26,068 bases of DNA, from the IMG/VR virus record IMGVR_UViG_3300045740_000152, positions 1 to 26,068 of that record; one strand, 5' to 3'. Shown here piece after piece: positions 8,015 through 14,053 of this stretch. The translations under genes and the position numbers were made by a program. This DNA comes from a virus. The notes under the pieces were generated by a model. That model did not search any database, was not told the origin of the DNA, and was given only the letters and a program-made list of their open reading frames with translations. Every line of letters begins with the position of its first letter. Positions within the stretch are counted from its first letter, which is position 1.

Positions 8015-8043
8015 AGAATATTTTGAGATAATACTTGTATCAA
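8015..8043 (-). promoter_or_regulatory. Candidate sigma-70-type promoter for the tail-fibre genes
   Basis: On the minus strand TTGATA (8038-8043; five of six to TTGACA) is spaced 17 bases from TATTCT (8015-8020; four of six to TATAAT). It sits in the gap between the plus-strand gene and the leftward fibre genes, directly ahead of the AAAGGAGG site. The start would fall very close to that site, so the leader would be extremely short. It is inferred from sequence only, and a phage-specific sigma factor could use other signals. Confidence 0.42.
8027..8032 (+). promoter_or_regulatory. Possible -10 box for the plus-strand gene
   Basis: GATAAT lies 10 bases before the plus-strand ATG at 8043. The -35 position (TTACCT, 8004-8009) is poor. 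No Shine-Dalgarno precedes the ATG, so if this box is used the message would be nearly leaderless. Confidence 0.25.
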
Positions 8044-8291
8044 TGACGCCAGAAGTAATCATTGCCGCTATTACGGCAGGCTTGGCTGCATTTACAGGTT
8101 TATCAAAATCACTATCTGCTTTCAATGAAAAACTTAACTCCAGGTTTGAAAAGCTGGAGCGGCATTGTGAGAACTTAGAAGATACAATTATTCGAGATTA
8201 TGTTTTAAAGCAAGACTTCCTTAGAGAAATGCAGTCGGTTCATCAGAAACTAGACCGTATTTGGGACTACATGATGAACCATAAGATTTAA
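8043..8291 (+). CDS. Only plus-strand gene: hydrophobic helix plus coiled coil
   Basis: An 82-residue protein from the ATG at 8043. The frame is open upstream to 7911, but that part overlaps the divergent gene antisense and does not look like protein. Residues 4-25 (EVIIAAITAGLAAFTGLSKS) can form a membrane or amphipathic helix. Residues 28-78 are a charged coiled coil (FEKLERHCENLED, then REMQSVHQKLDRIWDYM). Size and layout recall small membrane-linked phage proteins such as XhlA- or holin-associated ones, but I cannot assign it. Its stop and that of the convergent 140-residue gene share the bases TTAA at 8288-8291. A lone gene of opposite polarity inside a late operon is typical of independently expressed accessory genes. 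Confidence 0.7.
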   Translation: MTPEVIIAAITAGLAAFTGLSKSLSAFNEKLNSRFEKLERHCENLEDTIIRDYVLKQDFLREMQSVHQKLDRIWDYMMNHKI

Positions 8292-8710
8292 ACAGAATCC
8301 CAGTTAGTAGTGGTGCTGTTATAGATATAAAGCCTTGGAACAGATTTATCGTAATGTAGCTGGCCATCTACTGGATTCGTAGGGAATCCGCTAGCAGACG
8401 TTGACGCCACAGCCTTGGGAAGCTGCCAAGCGCTGCCGTCATACACTTTAAAGATCTGAGTGCTAGCAGTATCTAGCCAGCTTTCCCCTTTTGAAAGAGG
8501 AGTGTAACCAGTAGGTACAGCGTTAGGAGCAGTGTTGCCAACATGGATTGGTCCAACCTTAATGAGGTTGGGTGTTCCAGCGTTATCGCGGAAGTACAGG
8601 CCAGGTTCTGTAGCGTTGTAATTAACTGCAAGCTCTGCATCTCCTAAACGACTGGGGAACACCCTGTCATAAAGAAGACTAGAACGTAGACGCAGAATTT
8701 GAACTGCCAT
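8288..8710 (-). CDS. Tail-fibre associated protein (unnamed conserved family)
   Basis: A 140-residue protein with an ordered set of short motifs: LGDAELAVNYNATEPGLYFRD (split here by family-typical turns), KVGPIHVGNTAPN, SKGESWLDT, then FKVYDGSAWQ and a C-terminal VDGQLHYDKSVPRLYIYN. The GELAVNYN...PGLYF...VGPIHVG...GE-x-WLD...KVYDGSAW series is one I recognise from fibre proteins of aquatic phages, where it forms part of larger fibres. Here it stands alone. The ATG lies two bases after the preceding stop (TAAACATG). It is probably a small fibre, baseplate or adsorption protein, with no catalytic residues evident. The gene ends tail to tail with the plus-strand gene. Confidence 0.76.
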   Translation of the reverse strand: MAVQILRLRSSLLYDRVFPSRLGDAELAVNYNATEPGLYFRDNAGTPNLIKVGPIHVGNTAPNAVPTGYTPLSKGESWLDTASTQIFKVYDGSAWQLPKAVASTSASGFPTNPVDGQLHYDKSVPRLYIYNSTTTNWDSV

Positions 8711-8712
8711 GT

Positions 8713-11085
8713 TTAGTTATTCAGATAAACGCCGCAATCAATTTGAGTAAATGGCGGTGTTGTTGGTACGCCGTTAACGTATGTACCGCAGTCTAAAACA
8801 TCTGGTGTTCGTGTTCCAGTATCAGGATTGTAATCTTTTGGCGTGCCATTAAGATAAGTACCGCAATCAATCTCACCAAAACGGAAGTCTGAGTTGTAAT
8901 CCGTTAAAGGCTGATCAAGCATACCGAACTTAGCGCTCTTAATCAGATCCATATCAATGTTGAGCATCTTTTGCATGACTGTCAACATTGTATTTGTCAC
9001 GTTTAATGGTGTTCCTGTAAAGCTAAAGCGATTGCTATTGGGATTGTTTGGATCATATTGAGCATTGCGTCGAATGTCATCCGTAACCATCTGTGTTACC
9101 AGATTGGGATCATAATTAGCTACCTGAGTTGGCTGATTCCGATCACCGCTAATTGATTTAGCTCCAGTCCAGGGCATTCCGTAGCCCATCATTCGTAGAC
9201 GTTCTGCAGCTGCTTTTAGTTGTCCATTCTCTTTTTCAAGCTTCTTCATGAAGATTTCAACGGATTCACCAGCTGGAGAATCGTTTGGTTCAAGTAACCA
9301 AGTGTTGACATATTCGTGGGGCTTGAGATTCGTTACAAGACAATATCCTCCGGTAGTTTGGCTGAAGGGATAAATAATAGTAAAGTTATTAGCGTCAATA
9401 ACCTGGCTAACAATATACTCACCAGCAACAGCATTACCGCTTGTAAAGTCAACATTAATGCGGGTATTTAAGCTTAATCCGTGAGGTTCATCTGTTGTGA
9501 TGGTGATATTTGGACCTGATTGTGTATAACGTCCACTCAGATTCAGAGGATCATTGCCCTCATCGTGGACAATAGACCACATGGCAGCGTAGATGTGTTT
9601 ACACCAACGCAGTTGATAGTATGCAAGTAAAGGTCTTGAATAGTCAGGACTGTCTTCGTAGGTAGGAAGCTGGTAAAAATTATTGACAACTAAATAACCA
9701 AAGTCAGAATAAATACCGACATCATCTCGTGTTTCAATTAAGTTTCCTTCTCTGTCTAGCCTGTAACCAGGGCGGACAGAGGTTGCAATTGTATTGGGAA
9801 ACTTACGACGTTGTTCTTCCTTATAAAAATTAAATGTTTCTCGTTTTAAATAGTCTTGGCAAGTGCATTGATAACGTATCTCTGTAGTTAAAAATCTTCC
9901 AACAGTGAATCCTCGATGCGCTGGAACAACTGTTTTTGGAATCCCTTGGTTAGTACTAGAAGGTAAATTTGTAACAGGATCAAATAAGCGAGTAGCGTAA
10001 CTGTCTTCTCTTTGGAAAAGAACTTCATTTGTTGACAGATCAACACCTGTAACGGTGTAGCCAACGTAATCATTGTAGTTATAGCCGCGAATCCTGCGAT
10101 TAACAATTAAATTACCTGAGGTAACACCACTGGTTAATGTTGTGATTGTAAATTGCGTACTGTTTAAAACAGTAACGGTATATAGACCAGATGTAACCGT
10201 ACCGCTTGTTACAGCAACAAAAACTTCATTGCCACTGGAGAGTCCATGTGCGGAAGTGCAAGTTACCGTTACTGTAAAACCTACTCGGGAGTACGTTGAA
10301 AAGATTCCAGGGTCACGCTCAATGACGCGATCAACTAAACGTTCGCCTGCAAAGAAAGTAACTGGTGTAGGAATAGAGCGTAATTGAACACGTTGTTGAA
10401 CCCATTGTGGATCTGTAAAACTGGTAACTTTAAAAAGAGTTACATTACCTGTTGTACTAATAGAACTGGATGCTGTACAAGTAAATGTATTGGTTGTTGT
10501 TCCTGTAATTGTTAGCGTCTCATCTAACCCAGCACCACTGGTTACGTTTAAATAGATAGAGTCTCCAATGTTGTAGCCATGTGAAACACTGGTTACTGTT
10601 ATGGTTGTTCCGCTCTGCAAATAGGTTCCATTTTTAGGAGCTTGCATGTAGCGAACTCCAACAATGGGTAAACCAAAATTGTAAAAATTAAATGAGTTAG
10701 CATCACGAACACCAACCATCTGCTCCCCAATCTCACTATGAGAACTAGGGAATGTAAACATCCTTGCAGGGATAAAGACGCCAGGGAACTGTTGGAAGGC
10801 GCAGTACATCCGGAAGTCGCCACGCCGGTTTCGACCGTCTGCTCTGCTTCCCAGATACGTCTGCGTTAACGTGTACAGTTCATAGCCACGTCTCCACCGA
10901 TTCCACATGGAGTCGTGATTATAAAAACGAATCCGACTGATTTGATTACGATCAGCTGGTTCAAAACTAAATGGATTTTTATCTAGACCTAGCTGATAGG
11001 AACTTGTTTTTTTATCAATTTTATCCGAAAAGTTTTTAAAGCTACTATCGAATCTTCCACCAAAACTATCTTTACGCCTAGGCAT
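8713..11085 (-). CDS. Large virion protein with SWIM-like zinc motif and three beta modules
   Basis: A 790-residue protein. An N-terminal region of about 150 residues is basic and aromatic (MWNRWRRGYELYTLTQ). Three copies of a beta module (HG[YL]-x-x-G[DN], then TSG, then [NT]-x-FT) lie at about 156-218, 267-328 and 521-584, like domains annotated FCCH-like in phage tail proteins. Between the second and third, Cys407-x-Cys409 and Cys495-x-His497 reproduce the CxC...CxH signature of SWIM zinc fingers, with an unusually long spacer. Residues 608-632 form a coiled coil. The C-terminus has three copies of DCG-x-Y-x-N (740, 765, 784). The ATG overlaps the preceding stop. It is probably a tail, nozzle or baseplate protein. 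Confidence 0.78.
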   Translation of the reverse strand: MPRRKDSFGGRFDSSFKNFSDKIDKKTSSYQLGLDKNPFSFEPADRNQISRIRFYNHDSMWNRWRRGYELYTLTQTYLGSRADGRNRRGDFRMYCAFQQFPGVFIPARMFTFPSSHSEIGEQMVGVRDANSFNFYNFGLPIVGVRYMQAPKNGTYLQSGTTITVTSVSHGYNIGDSIYLNVTSGAGLDETLTITGTTTNTFTCTASSSISTTGNVTLFKVTSFTDPQWVQQRVQLRSIPTPVTFFAGERLVDRVIERDPGIFSTYSRVGFTVTVTCTSAHGLSSGNEVFVAVTSGTVTSGLYTVTVLNSTQFTITTLTSGVTSGNLIVNRRIRGYNYNDYVGYTVTGVDLSTNEVLFQREDSYATRLFDPVTNLPSSTNQGIPKTVVPAHRGFTVGRFLTTEIRYQCTCQDYLKRETFNFYKEEQRRKFPNTIATSVRPGYRLDREGNLIETRDDVGIYSDFGYLVVNNFYQLPTYEDSPDYSRPLLAYYQLRWCKHIYAAMWSIVHDEGNDPLNLSGRYTQSGPNITITTDEPHGLSLNTRINVDFTSGNAVAGEYIVSQVIDANNFTIIYPFSQTTGGYCLVTNLKPHEYVNTWLLEPNDSPAGESVEIFMKKLEKENGQLKAAAERLRMMGYGMPWTGAKSISGDRNQPTQVANYDPNLVTQMVTDDIRRNAQYDPNNPNSNRFSFTGTPLNVTNTMLTVMQKMLNIDMDLIKSAKFGMLDQPLTDYNSDFRFGEIDCGTYLNGTPKDYNPDTGTRTPDVLDCGTYVNGVPTTPPFTQIDCGVYLNN

Positions 11086-11233
11086 TTAAAGATAACCCTT
11101 CGCGGGGATCTCCTGGATAAGGATAATCTACTTCTTTTATACCCATCATACGTCGCCAATTATTGGCCATTTGTACAGCAAGTGACCAATTTAAACGGTT
11201 TTGTTCTTTTGACCAGGATTTAATATCCTGCAT
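11078..11233 (-). CDS. 51-residue protein between two virion genes
   Basis: A short protein starting MQDIKSWSKEQNRLNWSLAV and ending YPGDPREGLSLNA, rich in Trp and Asn in an N-terminal helix (NWSLAVQMANNWRRMM). The frame is open nine codons further up, but the ATG at 11233 lies two bases after the preceding stop (TGATCATG), the arrangement seen throughout this operon. It overlaps the start of the 790-residue gene by eight bases. I recognise no family. The helix and tight coupling on both sides suggest a small partner or assembly factor of the neighbouring structural proteins. Confidence 0.62.
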   Translation of the reverse strand: MQDIKSWSKEQNRLNWSLAVQMANNWRRMMGIKEVDYPYPGDPREGLSLNA

Positions 11234-11235
11234 GA

Positions 11236-12009
11236 TCAATAGTATCCGCCTTGGACACAAACATAGAAACCGTTAGTTAATGCATTAGTACCACTAACAG
11301 AAGCATACAAGGCTTGACCACGCTCCATAACAAGGCCTCGCATCTTTGGTGCTACCTCATTATTAGCTGAACCAAAGTTGGCGCCAGCGTGGGGCACTGG
11401 GTGATTAATCAAAGGCAGTACTTCGTTCAGAGTTAAGCTGTAATTCTGGCTAGCAGCAACAGCAGGAACACTGACAGTAAAAAGAGGGAAGAACTGGTTA
11501 ATGTTGGTAATAGAAGAAGTACCAACCACGTAAAAACAAATATCAATTGGCTGATAAACATTGACGTTACCAGAGGTAGTTAATGTGCCAGCACTGGTAA
11601 CTGTAAATGTTGTAGGAGTAACAGCAGTCACAGTTGCTGTTTCATCCACTGCTGTACCGCTGGTGTAATCTAAATAAACAGATTGACCAACTTTTAAATT
11701 GTGATTAGCAAGCGTAACAATAACGTCAGTTGTACCAGTCTGAGAGTAGGTACCTGCGCCAGCTGTTGTGGCATCTAAAAAGACGTTACGTTCTTTGGTA
11801 TAACGCAACCAGATCTCATCAATATATGCACCACTAATAGATGTATCTGTTAAAGCACTATCAACATCAAGAACATTGGTAGCGTTACCAACAGCGGTTG
11901 GAATTAAGCTTGTGGAAAACAGCTGGCCAGAAGCAACAGTTACGAGAGTACTGTTGAGAAACGGCCGGTCAATCATTGCCGGCTGTTTGTTGGTAGAAGA
12001 ACTAGCCAT
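11236..12009 (-). CDS. Virion structural protein with one beta module shared with the 790-residue protein
   Basis: A 257-residue protein. Residues about 88-152 (TYSQTGTTDVIVTLANHNLK, VGQSVYLDYTSGTAVDETAT and then TTFTVTSAG) are a copy of the module repeated three times in the 790-residue neighbour. The flanking parts (ASGQLFSTSLIPTAVGNATN; RGLVMERGQALYASVSGTN) read like a small beta-barrel virion protein interrupted by that module: the ERNVF before it and the ICFYVVG after it could be adjacent strands. No signal or membrane segment is present. AAGGA lies almost against the ATG, too close to be ideal. Function unknown; a tail or neck surface protein is inferred from the module and position. 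Confidence 0.74.
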   Translation of the reverse strand: MASSSTNKQPAMIDRPFLNSTLVTVASGQLFSTSLIPTAVGNATNVLDVDSALTDTSISGAYIDEIWLRYTKERNVFLDATTAGAGTYSQTGTTDVIVTLANHNLKVGQSVYLDYTSGTAVDETATVTAVTPTTFTVTSAGTLTTSGNVNVYQPIDICFYVVGTSSITNINQFFPLFTVSVPAVAASQNYSLTLNEVLPLINHPVPHAGANFGSANNEVAPKMRGLVMERGQALYASVSGTNALTNGFYVCVQGGYY

Positions 12010-12053
12010 TCCTTCTGGTTAACGTTATTTGCTAAAGCTATTGTAGCGCAGGT

Positions 12054-12263
12054 TTAGGCAAACAGCTTCTTAAAGATCATTGGATCAAGTTGCTCCATTC
12101 CTTTGATCTTGCTTCCTGCCATTCGGTAGTCACCAGGAAGGGGGCGTGTCCCTGGAGCGCCATCACCAGGGAGGGGCCGTAGTCCAGGCTCATAGTCACC
12201 GGCTTGCGCACCAAGCCCGCGTCCTCGTGGCGCTATGTCACGTCCCTGCAGTGGATCAATCAT
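12054..12263 (-). CDS. Small Pro/Gly-rich protein with PLPGD repeat
   Basis: A 69-residue basic protein. The first half is Pro/Gly/Arg-rich and carries two copies of PG[LT]RPLPGD (YEPGLRPLPGD and APGTRPLPGD) plus a related start. The C-terminal half (MAGSKIKGMEQLDPMIFKKLF) could be one helix. The ATG overlaps the preceding stop (ATGA, 12260-12263), which supports both the start and the reality of the gene. It has no recognised family, signal peptide or cysteine. The extended repeat half and helical tail suggest a linker or binding peptide in the virion, but this is inference. Confidence 0.6.
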   Translation of the reverse strand: MIDPLQGRDIAPRGRGLGAQAGDYEPGLRPLPGDGAPGTRPLPGDYRMAGSKIKGMEQLDPMIFKKLFA

Positions 12264-12472
12264 TGTCCTTTGTGTTTGGTAGCAAGTTCAACAGCACGCC
12301 GTGCTTTCTTAGCGGCAGGCGTATTTTCCACAAACTGTTTACCGCTGCGGGACTCCCGCTGTTTCTTTTGATCTGTTTGCTTGCGCTCTTCTGGAGAGAG
12401 TCGTGCCCATGCTGCTTTGGGTAAGTAACGCTCTGTGCTTTTCTTACCTGGCTCAATTGCTTTATCAGCCAT
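12260..12472 (-). CDS. Small highly basic protein
   Basis: A 70-residue Lys/Arg/Glu-rich protein starting MADKAIEPGKKSTERYLP. The frame is open 17 codons further, but GGAGGA ten bases ahead of the ATG at 12472 fixes the start; this gives an eight-base overlap with the preceding gene. Charged residues dominate (LSPEERKQTDQKKQRESRSG and KKARRAVELATKHKG), with no hydrophobic core larger than a short helix, so it is probably disordered or helical when bound to nucleic acid or to a partner. No family recognised. Both ends overlap neighbours by a few bases, as expected of a true operon member. Confidence 0.62.
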   Translation of the reverse strand: MADKAIEPGKKSTERYLPKAAWARLSPEERKQTDQKKQRESRSGKQFVENTPAAKKARRAVELATKHKGQ

Positions 12473-12890
12473 CGTTAATTGGTCCTCCGTAGAGCCATGC
12501 ATCACAGGTGCGTGCAGCAGCACACTTGAACTTAAAGAGCTGGCAATAACCTAAGTTGGAATGATCTAAAACTTCATAAGGATCTGCAGCACCGTTCTCA
12601 TTGATCCCTTCAATGATGCAATCTAAAACCAAACCAGATTGATCAAACGCTGCACAGTTTCCGCAACGGGCAGACATCACAGTTTCTACATCACTGTTCC
12701 ACATGTCTGCTTTCTTTTCCCAGAACCCTGGGTCAGGTTCATCAGGATTCAAAGGACCATAACCAAAGTTATCAATGGTCCAGTTTCTATTTTTGATATT
12801 TTCTTTAATATCAGTTGTAGCACGAGGACATGACTGCCCTACAGCAGTTGCAGTTTTACCAAGCAATGCTTTTGCTTTGTACTCTTGCAT
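12465..12890 (-). CDS. Cysteine-rich protein with HiPIP-like cysteine pattern
   Basis: A 141-residue protein with seven cysteines (21, 76, 79, 91, 116, 123, 129). The C-terminal half reads RCGNCAAFD, then GYCQLFKFKC, then TCDAW. This resembles the C-x-x-C...C-x-x-F...C-x-x-W signature of high-potential iron-sulfur proteins, in which four Cys hold one 4Fe-4S cube: here Cys76, 79, 116 and 129 would be the candidates, with about 20 extra residues between the second and third. Zinc binding is the other option. The N-terminal 70 residues are charged and Trp-rich (FGYGPLNPDEPDPGFWEKK). The start overlaps the preceding stop by one base (TAATG). Metal content and role are inference. Confidence 0.72.
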   Translation of the reverse strand: MQEYKAKALLGKTATAVGQSCPRATTDIKENIKNRNWTIDNFGYGPLNPDEPDPGFWEKKADMWNSDVETVMSARCGNCAAFDQSGLVLDCIIEGINENGAADPYEVLDHSNLGYCQLFKFKCAAARTCDAWLYGGPINDG

Positions 12891-13123
12891 TATCCTTTGT
12901 TTTTCTCGTACTCAGATTTGGTCATCCACTTCTGCTCACCCCAACGCTTCAAGGATTTTTGTCCTTCTGTTTTCTCTCCTTTGTAACTACCACCTTTCTT
13001 CTTATATTCTTGTGCTAATAGCTGAGCCTTACGTGCGCTCCATTGACCTGGCTTGCCACCTTTAGATCCAGCCATGATCCTATCTTTAATGCGTTCCCGC
13101 ATATCTGGTTTGGTATACGCCAT
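12890..13123 (-). CDS. Small basic protein of the KPGQWSARKAQ (DUF5872-like) family
   Basis: A 77-residue protein, mostly Lys/Arg/Gly. The central string GSKGGKPGQWSARKAQLLA, followed by EYKKKGGSYKGEK and SLKRWGEQKWMT, closely matches a short domain I remember (DUF5872) from viruses and phages of aquatic microbes; its function is unknown. Its charge and compact aromatic positions would suit nucleic-acid binding. The ATG overlaps the preceding stop (ATGA at the 13123 junction) and its own stop overlaps the next ATG. No membrane or signal segment is present. The family call is from motif memory; a profile search would decide it. Confidence 0.75.
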   Translation of the reverse strand: MAYTKPDMRERIKDRIMAGSKGGKPGQWSARKAQLLAQEYKKKGGSYKGEKTEGQKSLKRWGEQKWMTKSEYEKNKG

Positions 13124-13404
13124 CAGAACTGATTTTGAATAGGTCTTTTATTAAGAATAACAGGAGGCACTGCATCAGTCGCAGACCGATCTACTTCACG
13201 CATATAGGCAGGATTGTTCAGCTGATAGCGTGGATCATTGCTTCCGTTGTAACCCACAACATAAGAACAAGGACTGTGTTGTTCTTTCATTTGGGGTTGA
13301 AATGGATCAGCAAAACCAGCTGTGGTCATGCTGTAATCCTGATACATGTTGCTGTAATTAACAGGATAAGCAGAGCTATAACCAGGAACGTTTGCGAATC
13401 TCAT
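13123..13404 (-). CDS. 93-residue Tyr/Asn/Pro-rich protein, no family recognised
   Basis: A protein rich in Tyr, Asn, Pro and Ser (VPGYSSAYPVNYSNMYQDYS; NGSNDPRYQLNNPAYMREVD) with little predicted regular structure and a basic C-terminus (ILNKRPIQNQF). There is no cysteine pair, membrane helix or catalytic motif. It overlaps both neighbours by ATGA junctions, downstream of the M23 peptidase gene and upstream of the DUF5872-like gene, so it is very likely translated. The composition resembles flexible linkers or intrinsically disordered virion components. Function unknown. Confidence 0.65.
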   Translation of the reverse strand: MRFANVPGYSSAYPVNYSNMYQDYSMTTAGFADPFQPQMKEQHSPCSYVVGYNGSNDPRYQLNNPAYMREVDRSATDAVPPVILNKRPIQNQF

Positions 13405-14051
13405 GCAAAGTAGTTGGTTGTTGGCTGACTTTGAATCATCTTAACCAAGCTGTTAACAGGAATTGCAGAACTAGATTGTTGAGTCATTTTTGCAATATAG
13501 TTTTTCAAATACTCTTCTGGTGTTTGCTCTTCTTCTTTCTTGCCAGTTTGAATAACAATATTAATGGACTGCGGAGAATCAACACCTGCAGGTTGTTGAG
13601 TTGGTTGTACTTGTGGAGATTGTTGATTGCCTAAAGTTGTTTCTTGTCCACCTTTAGTATGAAGTAATTCAATTTCAAAACCCTCTGGAGTTTGAATTGT
13701 GCCTAAGCCTTTGCCCGGCTTAAAAGCACCTGCACCTTTCCAATACAAAGGAGTTCCACCAGGAATACCAAAGTCCATTCCTTTATGAAATGTGGACGCC
13801 CCAGCTGTAGGTGCAGCCCGTGGACCAAAACCAGAAGTGATTGGGAAAGACGGTTTGAAGCCGTCTTTAGTCTGTTGATAAAGGGGAGTTTTTGCCTCCC
13901 CAATCACCAGATTCTGCAGGCCACTACGCCATGTACTGGGGTCAATATATTGCCCACCTTTTTTAACACGAACATCAAGATGTGGTCCGGTTGTTGGAAA
14001 GATGTCCTCTCCAGGTTTTGCAACATAGCCAGTATGGATAATGCCTGCCAT
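13401..14051 (-). CDS. M23-type cell-wall peptidase with rearranged motif order
   Basis: A 216-residue protein. Residues 70-131 look like an M23 (LytM-like) endopeptidase: SGFGPR, then His89-x-x-x-Asp93 in TFHKGMDFG with PGGTPLY, then His131 in ELLHTKG. The motif expected last in M23, PH-x-HF...VDP, is missing there, but residues 21-40 read GPHLDVRV...GQYIDPSTW, which match it with Asp in place of the last His. The zinc-site halves are therefore in swapped order. Residues 160-216 form a tail homologous to that of the adjacent GH104 enzyme. It has no signal peptide. I infer a virion-associated muralytic or now structural protein; activity is uncertain because of the His-to-Asp change. Confidence 0.72.
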   Translation of the reverse strand: MAGIIHTGYVAKPGEDIFPTTGPHLDVRVKKGGQYIDPSTWRSGLQNLVIGEAKTPLYQQTKDGFKPSFPITSGFGPRAAPTAGASTFHKGMDFGIPGGTPLYWKGAGAFKPGKGLGTIQTPEGFEIELLHTKGGQETTLGNQQSPQVQPTQQPAGVDSPQSINIVIQTGKKEEEQTPEEYLKNYIAKMTQQSSSAIPVNSLVKMIQSQPTTNYFA

Positions 14052-14053
14052 GA

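Noticed and set aside
7911-8042. Upstream extension of the plus-strand gene
   Set aside because: It would overlap the divergent 177-residue gene and the candidate promoters; its translation has no helix or motif continuous with the rest.
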